A DNA stretch of 64,000 bases. Origin: Acidisoma sp. PAMC 29798 (GTDB taxonomy: Bacteria > Pseudomonadota > Alphaproteobacteria > Acetobacterales > Acetobacteraceae). The translations under genes and the position numbers were made by a program. The stretch spans positions 496,001 to 560,000 of the forward strand of contig NZ_CP126994.1 of assembly GCF_030252425.1 (NCBI RefSeq), read 5' to 3'. Positions within the stretch are counted from its first letter, which is position 1. The number at the start of each line of letters is the position of its first letter. Of this stretch, positions 17,593 through 27,511 are shown one piece after another. The notes below the pieces were generated by a model, which ran no database searches, was not told the DNA's origin, and saw only the letters and a list, made by a program, of their open reading frames with translations.

Positions 17593-18741
17593 ATGATCAA
17601 GCCGATCCTCACCGCCGCTGTGCCTTTGATGCTGTCCCTGGCCGGCGGCACGGCCTTCGCGGCCGACACCATCAAGATCGGCGTGCCGGTGCCGCTGTCG
17701 GGACCCTATGCCAATGCCGGCATCGATATCGTCAATGGCGGTAAGCTCGCAGCCGCCAAGATCAACGCGGCCGGCGGCGTGCTCGGCAAGCAGATCGAAC
17801 TCGTGCCGGAAGATGATGGCTGTGACGCCCAGATGGGCGTGCAGGCCGCTCAGAAAATGGTCGATTCCGGCGTCGTCGCCGTCGCAGGCTCCTATTGTTC
17901 CGGCGCGGCTTTGCCGGAACTCACGGCGCTGAAGCGCGCCGGCATTCCCTACGTCCTGGATGCCGCCACCAACCCGAAGCTGACCGAGATGGGTGTCACC
18001 ACCGTTTTCCGCACCATCGGGCGTGATGACGAGCAGGGACCCTTCGCCGCCGGCTATATGGCGAACGACCTGCATGCCAAGAAGGTCGCTGTCATCGATG
18101 ACAACACTACCTATTCGAAAGGCCTCGCCGACAACATCGTCGCTTCACTGAAGACGGATGGTGTCGATGTCGTCTATTACGATGCCATCACCCCGGGGCA
18201 GATGGATTACTCGGCCGTGCTCAGCCATGTCGCGACGCTGATGCCGGACGTGATCTTCTACACCGGCTATTTCTCCGAAGCCGGGCTGATCGCCAAGCAG
18301 GCGGCGGCGCTGCATATCAAGGCGGTGATGATGGGCGGTGACGCCACCAATGACCCGACCCTGATCAAGACCGCCGGCCCGGGTGCCGAGGGCTGGACCG
18401 CGACCACGGCGCCGCTGCCGCAATTCCTGAGTGGCGCGAAAGGCTTCGTGACCGACTTCACCGCCGCCTATAAAACCGCGCCGGGTCCCTATTCCGTTTA
18501 TGAATATGATGCGGTCGATGTCGTGGCGAAAGCGATCACCGACGCCAATTCCCTCGACCCTGCGGCCATCACGGCGGCTCTGCACAAGATCAAGGGGTTC
18601 ATGGGCCTGACCGGGGACATCACCTTCAACGCCAAGGGTGACCGCGAAACCGCAGTCTATATCACCGTCGTCGTCAAGAACGGCGAATTCGCGCCTGGCA
18701 TGATGCTGGATCCCGCGGGCAAGTGGGTGTCCGTGCAGTAG
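17593..18741 (+). CDS. livK: Branched-chain amino acid type ABC transporter substrate-binding protein
   Basis: A periplasmic binding protein of 382 residues. The signal peptide (residues 1-23, cleavage after AFA) is followed by DTIKIGVPVPLSGPYANAG, the typical opening of Leu/Ile/Val-binding proteins. GGAG lies 7 bases before the ATG at 17593, which I prefer to the longer open frame. It heads a complete liv operon. Natural substrates in this class range from branched-chain amino acids to amides, urea and aromatic acids, so the liv name shows family, not proven specificity. Confidence 0.9.
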   Translation: MIKPILTAAVPLMLSLAGGTAFAADTIKIGVPVPLSGPYANAGIDIVNGGKLAAAKINAAGGVLGKQIELVPEDDGCDAQMGVQAAQKMVDSGVVAVAGSYCSGAALPELTALKRAGIPYVLDAATNPKLTEMGVTTVFRTIGRDDEQGPFAAGYMANDLHAKKVAVIDDNTTYSKGLADNIVASLKTDGVDVVYYDAITPGQMDYSAVLSHVATLMPDVIFYTGYFSEAGLIAKQAAALHIKAVMMGGDATNDPTLIKTAGPGAEGWTATTAPLPQFLSGAKGFVTDFTAAYKTAPGPYSVYEYDAVDVVAKAITDANSLDPAAITAALHKIKGFMGLTGDITFNAKGDRETAVYITVVVKNGEFAPGMMLDPAGKWVSVQ

Positions 18742-18777
18742 ACCGCGCCTGATCGCCGCGGCAAAGCTCGCCGCCGC

Positions 18778-19677
18778 ATGACGGAGTTTCTGCAACTTGT
18801 GGTCGCGGGCCTGACGACGGGGTCCTTCTACGCCCTCGTCGCCCTCGGCTACACCATGGTCTACGGCATCGTCCGCCTGATCAACTTCGCCCATGGCGAC
18901 ATCTTCATGGTCGGCGCCTTCCTGGGATGGACGGTGCTGACCACCTTGGCCGCGACGCATATGCCCTGGGGCATTGCCTTGCTGCTTGCGGTGATCCTGG
19001 CGATGGCGCTCACCGGCGGCATCGGCGTCATCATCGAGCGCTTCGCCTATCAGCCGCTGTTGAATGCGCCACGCCTGTCGATCCTGATCACCGCCCTCGG
19101 CGTGTCGCTCGCGCTGGAGAATGGCGTGCTGCTGATCTATGGCCCTGGCTTCAGCACCTATCCCCATCTCGTCAGCACGGCGGGCTTCGTTCTCGGCGGC
19201 GCTCAGATCAGTTACGTGCAGATCGGCATTATCGCCGTCAGCCTCGCGTTGATGGCGGCGCTGTATCTCTTCGTGCATCACACCTTCATCGGCACCGCAA
19301 TGCGCGCCCTTGCGGTCGACCGCGATGCGGCCCGACTGATGGGCATCGATGTCGAGCGCATCATCCAGATTACCTTTTTCGTGGGCTCGGCGCTCGCCGC
19401 CGTCGCGGGGGTGATGGAGGGGCTGTATTATACCCAGATCAGCTTCTTCATGGGTTTCCTCGTCGGCTTGAAAGCCTTCACCGCCGCCGTGCTCGGCGGC
19501 ATCGGCAATATTCCCGGCGCTATGGCGGGCGGCTTGTTGATCGGTCTGTTGGAGGCGTTCAGCGCCGGCTATATCTCCTCCCGCTGGACGGATGTGATCG
19601 TCTTCGCGGTTCTCATCGGTGTGCTCGTCATCAAACCGACGGGCCTGTTCGGTGAGCGCGTCGTGGAGAGGATGTAG
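18778..19677 (+). CDS. livH: Branched-chain amino acid type ABC permease LivH
   Basis: A 299-residue inner-membrane permease with about eight hydrophobic segments. Family marks are GLTTGSFYALVALGYTMVYGIVRLINFAHGD at the N-terminus and AFTAAVLGGIGNIPGAMAGG near residue 235. The ATG at 18778 follows livK by 36 bases. Its TAG shares one base with the GTG start of the next gene. It forms the membrane channel with the LivM part of the following fusion protein. Confidence 0.94.
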   Translation: MTEFLQLVVAGLTTGSFYALVALGYTMVYGIVRLINFAHGDIFMVGAFLGWTVLTTLAATHMPWGIALLLAVILAMALTGGIGVIIERFAYQPLLNAPRLSILITALGVSLALENGVLLIYGPGFSTYPHLVSTAGFVLGGAQISYVQIGIIAVSLALMAALYLFVHHTFIGTAMRALAVDRDAARLMGIDVERIIQITFFVGSALAAVAGVMEGLYYTQISFFMGFLVGLKAFTAAVLGGIGNIPGAMAGGLLIGLLEAFSAGYISSRWTDVIVFAVLIGVLVIKPTGLFGERVVERM

Positions 19678-21482
19678 TGGCGGCCTCCCTCCGCGCGCCG
19701 CCCGCCGTCTTCGCCGTGCTGGCACTGATCGCTGCCGCCGCGCTGCCGCTGGTGACCGACAATTACGAAATTGACGTCGCGCTCACGATCCTGACCTATG
19801 CGATCCTCGCCCTCGGCCTCAATATCGTCGTCGGCTACGCGGGACTTCTCGATCTCGGTTACGCCGCCTTCTTCGCCATCGGCGCCTATACGACGGCGCT
19901 GATGGAAACGCTGCTGCATCTGAACTTTTGGGAAACGATTCCCTTCAGCATGCTCTTCGCCGGCATCTCCGGCATCATCATCGGCTATCCCACGCTTCGG
20001 CTGCGCAGCGACTACCTCGCCATCGTCACGCTGGGCTTTGGGGAGATCGTGCGTATCATCGCGACCAACCTCGACATCACCGGCGGCCCCAATGGCATCT
20101 ATGGCATCGATCCGGCCGATGTTCTGGGCCATGACATCACCGCCCCGAAGGCTGTCTACGAACTCGGCATCGCCTTCTTTATTGTCGTTCTGATCTTCGT
20201 CATTCGCCTCGGCCGCTCCCGGCTCGGCCGCGCCTGGACCAGCCTGCGGGAGGATGAGTCGGCCGCCGAAGCGGTCGGCGTGCCCACGCTCCGGGTCAAG
20301 ATGCTCGCCTATGTCATGGGCGCGGTGATCGGCGGCCTCGGCGGCAGTCTGTTCGCGGCGCGGTTCGGCGCCATCGATCCCACCTCCTTCACCTATGCCC
20401 AGTCGGTCACCATCCTGATCATCGTCGTGCTCGGCGGCCGTGGCAGCCTGCCCGGCGTCATTCTCGGCGCCATGATCGTCGCGGGCCTGCCCGAGGCGCT
20501 GCGTTTCCTTCATCTGTGGCGCGAATTCGTGTTTGCCATAGCCCTGATCATCCTCATGCTGGTGCGACCGCAGGGGCTTTGGCCCGCGCGCCTGCGCCAT
20601 ATCGCCTCGCCCTCGGCTGATGCCGCCCATGCGGTGCCTGCGGCGGATCCTTCGGCCCAGGTGGCAGAAGCGACGCTCGGCGAACCGACGACCTTGCTGG
20701 AGGTCAAGTCCATCAGCCGCGTCTTCGGCGGGCTGCGCGCCGTCAGCGATGTCAGCTTCACCGTCCGCAAGGGCGAGATCCTCAGCATCATCGGCCCCAA
20801 TGGCGCCGGCAAGACCACGGTCTTCAACTGCCTCACTGGCGTGCTGCCGCCAAGTTCGGGCGCCATCCTCTGGGCCGGCAAATCGCTGGTGGGCCTCGCG
20901 CCGCATCGCGTCGTCGCCCTCGGCCTGGCGCGCACCTTTCAGGGCATTCGGCTGTTCGACGATATGACGGTGTTCGAGAATGCACTGGTCGGCATGGACC
21001 ACCGCTTCCGCGTGCCGCTTTTCTCCGAAATGCTCGCCTTCCCTGGCGCTCATCGGGAAGAGGGGCTGCATTACGCCGCCTGCCGCAACTGGCTCGACTT
21101 CGTGGGCCTCGGCGCGCAGGTCGGCCTCCGCGCCGGGGACCTGCCTTATGGCGACCAGCGGCGGCTGGAAATCGCCCGCGCCCTGGCCGGGCAGCCGCGC
21201 CTGCTGCTGCTGGATGAGCCAGCGGCCGGCATGAACCCGACCGAAAAGCAGTCCCTGATGGGCCTGATCCGCCGTATCCGCGACCTCGGTACCACCGTGC
21301 TGCTGATCGAGCATGACATGCTCCTGGTCATGGGCGTGTCCGACCGCGTCATCGTCATGGATCGCGGCCAGATCATCGCCGAGGGCGCGCCCGCCGCCGT
21401 GCAGTCCAATCCCCGCGTCATCGAGGCCTATCTCGGCACCGAGGAAGACGAGGAAGAGGCGCTCGTGGGCAGCCTGGCATGA
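19677..21482 (+). CDS. livMG: LivM-LivG fusion: ABC permease joined to ATP-binding protein
   Basis: One protein of 601 residues starting with GTG (one base overlap with livH). Residues 1-310 are the LivM permease (GLNIVVGYAGLLDLGYAAFFAIGAY, RSDYLAIVTLGFGEIVRI). A linker rich in Ala and Pro spans about 315-340. Residues 345-590 are the LivG ATPase, with Walker A GPNGAGKTT, the family signature form LPYGDQRRLEIARAL and Walker B LLLLDEPAAGMNP. The frame is continuous, so this is a real fusion rather than a misread stop. It ends with an acidic tail and overlaps livF by four bases. Confidence 0.94.
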   Translation: MAASLRAPPAVFAVLALIAAAALPLVTDNYEIDVALTILTYAILALGLNIVVGYAGLLDLGYAAFFAIGAYTTALMETLLHLNFWETIPFSMLFAGISGIIIGYPTLRLRSDYLAIVTLGFGEIVRIIATNLDITGGPNGIYGIDPADVLGHDITAPKAVYELGIAFFIVVLIFVIRLGRSRLGRAWTSLREDESAAEAVGVPTLRVKMLAYVMGAVIGGLGGSLFAARFGAIDPTSFTYAQSVTILIIVVLGGRGSLPGVILGAMIVAGLPEALRFLHLWREFVFAIALIILMLVRPQGLWPARLRHIASPSADAAHAVPAADPSAQVAEATLGEPTTLLEVKSISRVFGGLRAVSDVSFTVRKGEILSIIGPNGAGKTTVFNCLTGVLPPSSGAILWAGKSLVGLAPHRVVALGLARTFQGIRLFDDMTVFENALVGMDHRFRVPLFSEMLAFPGAHREEGLHYAACRNWLDFVGLGAQVGLRAGDLPYGDQRRLEIARALAGQPRLLLLDEPAAGMNPTEKQSLMGLIRRIRDLGTTVLLIEHDMLLVMGVSDRVIVMDRGQIIAEGAPAAVQSNPRVIEAYLGTEEDEEEALVGSLA

Positions 21483-22201
21483 GCCTCCTCACCGTCGAAG
21501 GCTTGCGCGTCGGCTATGGCAAGGTTGAGGTGCTGCACGGCATCGACCTCACCGTCGCGCCAGGGGAGATTGTCGCTTTGCTCGGCAGCAACGGCGCCGG
21601 CAAAACCACCACGCTGCGCGCGCTTTCCGGCCTGGAACCGATTCGCGGCGGCCATGTGACGCTGGCGGGCGAAAGCCTGGTCGGCGTCGCCGCCCATCGC
21701 ATCACGGCGCGCGGCCTCGCCCACGTGCCCGAACGGCGGCGCCTGTTTAGCCCACTGTCTGTCGAGGAGAATCTGCGCCTCGGCGGCTATCTGATCCGCG
21801 ACCAGCCGGCCGAGATCAGCCGCCGGATGGAGGCGATGTATGCGCTGTTTCCGCGTGTCGCCGAGCGTCGGTCGCAGCTTGCGGGCACGCTGTCGGGCGG
21901 GGAGCAGCAGATGGTCGCCATCGCCCGCGCCCTGATGCTGCAGCCGCGCCTGCTGGTGCTGGACGAGCCGTCAATGGGTCTCGCGCCGCTGATCGTGCGC
22001 CTGATCTTTAACATCATCCGCCGGCTGCGGGACGAAGGAATGGCGGTGCTGCTGGTCGAGCAGAATGCCCGCCAGACGCTGCGCATCGCGGATCGCGCTT
22101 ATGTGCTGGAAAGCGGCGCCATCCTCGTCCATGGCCCGGCGGCAGAACTGGCGCGCGACCCGCGCGTTCAGGCGGCCTATCTCGGCGGCGCCGCCGCCTG
22201 A
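21479..22201 (+). CDS. livF: Branched-chain amino acid type ABC ATP-binding protein LivF
   Basis: An ATPase of 240 residues: Walker A GSNGAGKTT at about 36-44, signature LSGGEQQMVAIARAL at about 138, Walker B LLVLDEPSMGLAP, and switch His in LLVEQNARQTL. It is the second nucleotide-binding subunit beside the LivG half of the fusion protein. An ATGA overlap with the preceding gene gives translational coupling. It is the last gene of the operon; the next gene starts 132 bases on. Confidence 0.95.
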   Translation: MSLLTVEGLRVGYGKVEVLHGIDLTVAPGEIVALLGSNGAGKTTTLRALSGLEPIRGGHVTLAGESLVGVAAHRITARGLAHVPERRRLFSPLSVEENLRLGGYLIRDQPAEISRRMEAMYALFPRVAERRSQLAGTLSGGEQQMVAIARALMLQPRLLVLDEPSMGLAPLIVRLIFNIIRRLRDEGMAVLLVEQNARQTLRIADRAYVLESGAILVHGPAAELARDPRVQAAYLGGAAA

Positions 22202-22333
22202 TCTGCGCGGCGTGCTTATCGATGGTGCTTAACTCCGGCCACGTTCCGGCGCATAAGGGCGCCTCCCTGACCCCGGCCGCCGGACGCCGCGCGATCCATA
22301 CGATCCGGGACACGGGTAAAGGAGCCTCGCTAT

Positions 22334-23428
22334 ATGTCTGGCCTCGAATTGCCCAGCCTCGAATTGCCTGGCCTTGAACCGTCTGAACCAGAGCCGGCGC
22401 CCGCCGTCGCGCGCAAGCCAAAATCCGGAACGGGCGGCTGGGCGAAGAAACTGGGCCCCTATCGCCAGCCGCGCACCTTCAGCGGCCTGCGGGAATTGGC
22501 GGTCACCGCCATTCCCTTCGTGGCCGGTTGGGCCGTGATGTGCCTGGCGATCCATTTTCACTATTTCTGGCTCTACGGCCTGCTTCTGCTGCCCATGGCC
22601 GGTCTGCTCGTCCGGCTGTTCATGATCCAGCATGATTGCGGCCACGATTCGTTTTTCCCCAACCGCGTCAGCAACCGCTGGGTCGGGCGCGTCATCAGCG
22701 TCCTGACGCTGACGCCCTATGATTACTGGCGCGCGAGCCACGCCATTCACCATGCCAATGCGGGCAATCTCGATCATCGCGGCATCGGGGACGTCAGCAC
22801 CCTGACCGTCGCCGAATATCTTGCCCAGTCCCGCTGGGGGCGTCTGCGCTACCGCATGTACCGCCATCCGGCGGTGATGTTCGGCGTCGGGCCTTTCTAT
22901 CTCTTCGTTCTGCAAAGCCGTCTGCCCTTCGGGTTCATGCGCAAGGGCTGGAAGCCTTGGTTCAGCACCATGGCGACGAACCTTGCCATCACCGTCTCCG
23001 CTGGTTTGATGATCTGGGCGGTCGGCTTCTGGCCCTTCCTGCTGATCCATGCGCCGGTCGTGCTCGGGGCCGCCGCGATCGGCGTCTGGCTGTTCTATGT
23101 CCAGCACCAGTTCGAAGACACGCTTTGGACCGGGGACGACACCTGGAACGTGCAGGATGCGGCGCTCCAGGGTAGCTCGCATTACGATCTGCCGCTCGTG
23201 CTGCGGTGGTTCACCGCCAATATCGGCGTGCATCACGTCCATCACCTCTCCAGCAAGATCCCCTCCTACCGCTTGCAGGAAGTGCTGCGCGACCATCCCG
23301 ATTTGCGTGGGCAAAGCCGGTTGACCCTCCTCCAAAGCCTGAGATGCGTCAGCCTGGTGCTATGGGACGAAAAGCGCCGCCGCCTGATCTCATTCCGCGA
23401 ACTGCGCCGGGCGACCGCCGCCGCCTGA
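22334..23428 (+). CDS. Membrane fatty acid desaturase (acyl-lipid, DesA/omega-6 type)
   Basis: A 364-residue membrane di-iron desaturase. The three histidine boxes are HDCGHDSF (about 97), HAIHHANAGN (about 137) and HHVHH (about 302). Hydrophobic pairs lie at about 58-95 and 215-255. It would insert a double bond into lipid-bound acyl chains using oxygen. The first 25 residues hold a short repeat (LELPSLELPGLEP) and a Pro-rich stretch outside the catalytic part. GGAG lies before the ATG. It sits alone between the liv operon and a cyclic-di-GMP protein. Confidence 0.92.
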   Translation: MSGLELPSLELPGLEPSEPEPAPAVARKPKSGTGGWAKKLGPYRQPRTFSGLRELAVTAIPFVAGWAVMCLAIHFHYFWLYGLLLLPMAGLLVRLFMIQHDCGHDSFFPNRVSNRWVGRVISVLTLTPYDYWRASHAIHHANAGNLDHRGIGDVSTLTVAEYLAQSRWGRLRYRMYRHPAVMFGVGPFYLFVLQSRLPFGFMRKGWKPWFSTMATNLAITVSAGLMIWAVGFWPFLLIHAPVVLGAAAIGVWLFYVQHQFEDTLWTGDDTWNVQDAALQGSSHYDLPLVLRWFTANIGVHHVHHLSSKIPSYRLQEVLRDHPDLRGQSRLTLLQSLRCVSLVLWDEKRRRLISFRELRRATAAA

Positions 23429-23505
23429 AAGCGATCGTTTCGGGGAGGCTTTGACCTGACGGGCTGAAATGCTCCACTCTCGGCTTCGGCGGTTCGGGCG
23501 GGTTG

Positions 23506-26262
23506 ATGAGAGTTTCGGCAGGGCGACTCTGGTCTGGTCTTTCCCTGGCGAGCAAGCGCCTCGTTGGGGCGGGCTTTGCCCTCTTGTTGACGATGGTGGG
23601 CGCCGTGACACTCACGATGTGGGATCTCCGCGTCGTGGCATTGACGGATGCGCGCGACAACGTCTCCAGGCTGGGGATCGCGATCGCCGAGCAGACGGCG
23701 CGATCCGTCCAAGCGGTCGACCTGATTTTGCAGGACCTGCAACAGCGCATCCAGCGTCAGGGGATCGCGACGCCCGCGCAGTTTTCCGCGCAACTGCAGA
23801 ATGCGGCCTTAGAGGAAGCGCTCCATCGGTCGGAACAGGCTTTGCCTCAGGCCAATGCCTTCACCATCATCGGCGCTGACGGCCGTTTGGTGAATTTCTC
23901 CCGCCGTTGGCCGATCCCCGCCACCGATCTTTCGGATCGGGATTACTACGCATACTTCCGCGCCCATGATGATCCCAATCCATTCGTGAGCCAGCCGGTT
24001 CGCAGTCGCGGCGATGGCAATTGGACCGTCTATGTGGTGCGGCGTGTCGATGGACCCGGCGGCATTTTCCTGGGCCTGGTGCTATGCGCAATAGATCTGA
24101 ACTATTTCCAAAAATTTTACGCGGCGCTGGCCAGCGGAGCCGATACCGCGGTCACCCTCCTGAAGCGGGACGGCACGGGGCTCGCCAGCTTTCCGATCGC
24201 GGCGCGAATCGGCGCCAAGCTGCCTCATACGTCATGGTATCATCTGGTGGCCCAGAACACGTCCGGGATTTTGAACGTGCCCGGGTTCTTCAACCCCGGA
24301 ATGCGCCTCATTTCGGTCCATCCATTGACCGATTACCCGCTGGTTGTGGATGTCAGCGTGTTACAGGAAAAGGTGTTGTCGCATTGGCGGCGCGCTACGA
24401 CGCTGGTGGCGCTTGGTACCTTCAGCGCCGTCCTCGGTATCGGCGTCATGCTGCGTGCGCTTCTTCTGCAATTGCAGAGGCTAGAGAGTTCGGAATCTTC
24501 CCTCGCCGAACAAAATCTTTCCCTCATCACAGCCCGACGGAGGATGGAGGAGCAGGCCCGCGCCCTTCAGGACAGTCAGACGCATCTCGCCAAGACATCG
24601 TCGGCGCTGAAGACGACGCTTGAGACGATGAGCCAGGGCATCGTCATGGTCGATGCCGATCGCAATGTCGTTGTCAGCAATACACAAGCCATCCAACTGC
24701 TCGGCCTGCCGGGGGAGATGATGTCGGCCGGCTATCCTTTCGATGATATCATCGCCTATCAAAAAGCGCAGGGAGAGTTCCTCGAAAGCCCCTGGCGCGG
24801 CGAGGCCTTGGAAATCGACCTCAGCGAGCGACTGACGTACCAAAGACAGCGCCCGGATGGCCGTATTCTGGAAGTGCAGAGTGTGCCTTTGCCAGACGGT
24901 GGCATGGTGCGGACCTATACAGACATCACCGAGCGACAGGCGTCGCAGGAGCGCATCAGCTATATCGCTCATCATGATCAACTCACGAAGTTGGTGAATC
25001 GCGTTGTGTTTCAGGAACGTCTGGAGGATGCCATCGATCTCGCGGACCGGACCGGCCGTGGCCTCGCAGTTCTGTATCTCGACCTGGATCGCTTCAAGCT
25101 TGTGAACGACAGTCGTGGTCATAGCGTCGGTGATCAACTTTTGGCCCAGGTGGCGGATCGGCTGCGTGCGGCTGTGCGTGGCATCGATACCGTCGCGCGC
25201 ATGGGCGGAGATGAATTCGCCATCATCCAGCCGATGGCCGATCATGCTGATGCATCCTTGAGGTTTGCCGATCGCCTTTTACAGACGATCAGCCAGCCCT
25301 TCGATATCGAGGGTGGACAGTGTCGCGTCGGTGTATCGATCGGCCTCGCGCTTTATCCCTCGCATGCCAAGAACGCCGACACGTTGCTGCGCCATGCGGA
25401 CGTGGCACTCTACCGCGCGAAGGCGGAGGGACGTGGCATCGCCTGCTTGTTCGATCAGGACATGGATGCCCGCCAGCAGGCCTTGTTCGAACTGGAGCAG
25501 GAATTGCGCCTGGCGCTGGATCGCGCCCAATTCGAGATTGAGTATCAACCGATTCGCGATGTCGCGACGCTCCGTCTGGGCGGGTTTGAGGCGCTGTTGC
25601 GGTGGCGGCATCCCAGTCGGGGTACCATTCCGCCAGGGGAGTTTATCGCCCTGGCCGAGCATTCGGGCGTCATCACCTCCATCGGCCTTTGGGTGCTGGA
25701 AACTGCCTGCGCGGAGGCCGCGACCTGGCCGCCGCATCTGCGCATCGCCATCAACCTGTCACCGGCGCAATTCAGCCATGGATCCTTGACCGACGAATTG
25801 ACGGACATCCTGCGCCGGACAGGCCTTCTGCCCAGCCGGCTGGTCTTGGAAGTGACCGAGGGACTCTTGCTGGACGATAGCAGCACGGTGCTTGGCATCA
25901 TGTCCGGCCTGCGCGCGCTCGGTGTGCGTTTCAGCCTCGACGATTTTGGAACGGGGTATGCCGGACTCGCCTATCTTCAGAGATTCCCATTCCAGGTCAT
26001 CAAGATCGACAAAGTCTTCGTGCAGGACATGGTCGAGAAACCGGAAGTTCTGGCCATTGTGACGGCCCTCCTGGAACTAAGCGCTGCCCTCAGCCTGACT
26101 GTGATCGCGGAAGGTGTGGAGACCGAGGCGCAGCTAGCCGCACTCGTTCGGTTACGCTGCCCCTATGTTCAAGGTTTCCTCACGGGGCGCCCGGCTCCGG
26201 CGGAGCAAGCCCGTCGTGTCATCGACGCGGACCGCACTGCAATCGATCAGATCGCGCATTAG
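23506..26262 (+). CDS. Membrane sensor with PDC, PAS, GGDEF and EAL domains
   Basis: A 918-residue cyclic-di-GMP protein. Membrane segments at about 24-45 and 298-320 enclose a PDC/dCache-like periplasmic domain (DRDYYAYFRAHDD). A coiled coil and a PAS domain (about 365-480) follow. The GGDEF domain has an intact active site (MGGDEF, about 566) with the inhibitory RGID site five residues upstream. The EAL domain keeps EALLRW, NLSPAQF, EVTEG, DDFGTGY and AEGVET. Both synthesis and breakdown of cyclic di-GMP are therefore possible. The start is the ATG at 23506 (a TTG precedes it). Its stop overlaps the convergent YafY gene. Confidence 0.93.
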   Translation: MRVSAGRLWSGLSLASKRLVGAGFALLLTMVGAVTLTMWDLRVVALTDARDNVSRLGIAIAEQTARSVQAVDLILQDLQQRIQRQGIATPAQFSAQLQNAALEEALHRSEQALPQANAFTIIGADGRLVNFSRRWPIPATDLSDRDYYAYFRAHDDPNPFVSQPVRSRGDGNWTVYVVRRVDGPGGIFLGLVLCAIDLNYFQKFYAALASGADTAVTLLKRDGTGLASFPIAARIGAKLPHTSWYHLVAQNTSGILNVPGFFNPGMRLISVHPLTDYPLVVDVSVLQEKVLSHWRRATTLVALGTFSAVLGIGVMLRALLLQLQRLESSESSLAEQNLSLITARRRMEEQARALQDSQTHLAKTSSALKTTLETMSQGIVMVDADRNVVVSNTQAIQLLGLPGEMMSAGYPFDDIIAYQKAQGEFLESPWRGEALEIDLSERLTYQRQRPDGRILEVQSVPLPDGGMVRTYTDITERQASQERISYIAHHDQLTKLVNRVVFQERLEDAIDLADRTGRGLAVLYLDLDRFKLVNDSRGHSVGDQLLAQVADRLRAAVRGIDTVARMGGDEFAIIQPMADHADASLRFADRLLQTISQPFDIEGGQCRVGVSIGLALYPSHAKNADTLLRHADVALYRAKAEGRGIACLFDQDMDARQQALFELEQELRLALDRAQFEIEYQPIRDVATLRLGGFEALLRWRHPSRGTIPPGEFIALAEHSGVITSIGLWVLETACAEAATWPPHLRIAINLSPAQFSHGSLTDELTDILRRTGLLPSRLVLEVTEGLLLDDSSTVLGIMSGLRALGVRFSLDDFGTGYAGLAYLQRFPFQVIKIDKVFVQDMVEKPEVLAIVTALLELSAALSLTVIAEGVETEAQLAALVRLRCPYVQGFLTGRPAPAEQARRVIDADRTAIDQIAH

Positions 26263-26954
26263 GAAATACCGGCATTCGTCTCGCGCCACAGACGATAGCG
26301 GCGACGTAACTCCCCTTTGCGCAAGCCATTGCTGTCTTCCAGACTTTCAGCCTCGATGATCCGGTCAAGGCGGAAGTGGCGGAAGTCGTGCCGCAGCTCG
26401 CACCATGCGATGAGGAGGCAGTGCGTTTCGGCATAACCGAGCATTGCCGGCCACACGATGCGCTCGCTGTCCTGCCCTGTGTCGGACCGGTAGCGAAGCC
26501 GCAGTTTCCGACTGTCACGGATCGCGGTTCGGAAGATAGACGTGTCGATGGTGTCCCCTGGTCCCCCGATCGCCGGCCTCGTGCCCACGCTGGGCTCGGC
26601 GATGAACGGGCGGAGATGCGCGGGGATGACGGCGGCGATCTTCGCCATCAGATCGCGGGCCGCATGGGCAAGAACCGTGTCGGAACGGCTCGCGACCCAT
26701 TGGGCCCCAAGCACCGCGGCCTCAATTTCGTTCGGCGTGAGCATTAGCGGCGGCATGTCATAGTCCGAAGCGAGCAGATACCCGAAGCCCGCTTCCCCTT
26801 CGATCGGAACCCTTTGACCGATCAGATCTGCGATGTCGCGATAGATTGTGCGCGTCGATACGCCGAGTTCCCCGGCCAAGGCCGCCGCCGTCTTGGGGTG
26901 GGACGACCGACGCAGAATTTGAATGATCTGAAATAAGCGGTCTGTGGGACGCAT
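26259..26954 (-). CDS. YafY family transcriptional regulator (HTH and WYL domains)
   Basis: A 231-residue regulator. An N-terminal HTH_11 domain (RPTDRLFQIIQILRRS to LGVSTRTIYRDIADLIGQ, residues 1-50) is followed by a WYL-type ligand domain (about 135-220; RLRYRSDTG, LIAWCELRHDFRHFRLDRI). WYL proteins sense small molecules or nucleic acid fragments. It is divergent from the VOC protein gene with 90 bases between the starts, an arrangement common for this family, so control of that gene is likely. Confidence 0.9.
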   Translation of the reverse strand: MRPTDRLFQIIQILRRSSHPKTAAALAGELGVSTRTIYRDIADLIGQRVPIEGEAGFGYLLASDYDMPPLMLTPNEIEAAVLGAQWVASRSDTVLAHAARDLMAKIAAVIPAHLRPFIAEPSVGTRPAIGGPGDTIDTSIFRTAIRDSRKLRLRYRSDTGQDSERIVWPAMLGYAETHCLLIAWCELRHDFRHFRLDRIIEAESLEDSNGLRKGELRRRYRLWRETNAGIS

Positions 26955-27044
26955 GAGCGAACTCCTGCTGACATGATGCTGTCAGCAGACCTATGCAACA
27001 AGACGGGCCAAAAGCGATTTTGCCGCTGAATCATAGGATTGGCC

Positions 27045-27443
27045 ATGAAGTTCGCGTCCATACGCCTCATCGCGGCCGACATCACGGCCATGGTCTCATT
27101 CTATGAAATGGTGACCGGGCTTTCGGCCGATTGGCTCGCGCCTGTCTTTGCCGAGATCGTCACGCCAGGCGCCACGCTCGCGATCGGCGCCGTTGAAACC
27201 GTTGCGCTCTGGAAAGAGGGGAGCGCCGAGCCTGGCGCCAATCGGACAGCCTCTATCGAGTTTCAGGTCGCGGACATCGAGGCAGAGTATGAACGTCTGA
27301 AGGATAAGGTCCCGCTCGTGCACGCATTAAAGACGATGCCGTGGGGCAATAGGACGTTCCAATTCCGGGACCCGGAGGGGACGGCGGTATCGCTGTATAT
27401 GCCCGTCACTGAGGAGGCGAGGGCGCGTTTTAGGTCGCGGTAG
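27045..27443 (+). CDS. VOC family (glyoxalase/bleomycin resistance-like) protein
   Basis: A 132-residue single vicinal-oxygen-chelate domain protein. The opening KFASIRLIAADITAMVSFYEMVTGL and the end RTFQFRDPEGTAVSLYMP are typical. The ending keeps the Glu of the metal site in DPEG, but a full set of His ligands is not evident, so catalysis is uncertain. AGGA lies before the ATG at 27045. It is divergent from the YafY regulator. Confidence 0.88.
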   Translation: MKFASIRLIAADITAMVSFYEMVTGLSADWLAPVFAEIVTPGATLAIGAVETVALWKEGSAEPGANRTASIEFQVADIEAEYERLKDKVPLVHALKTMPWGNRTFQFRDPEGTAVSLYMPVTEEARARFRSR

Positions 27444-27511
27444 TCTGGTCAGGCAGGGGGGATGCGATCACCGTTCGCACCCTCCTCTAGCCTTCCCGCC
27501 GGCTTAGGCCA

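Noticed and set aside
18145-21314. Two long minus-strand frames (526 and 581 codons) across the liv operon
   Set aside because: They are antisense to genes with complete ABC transporter motifs, are full of His, Gln, Arg and Asp as expected from the reverse of GC-rich genes, and show no domain.
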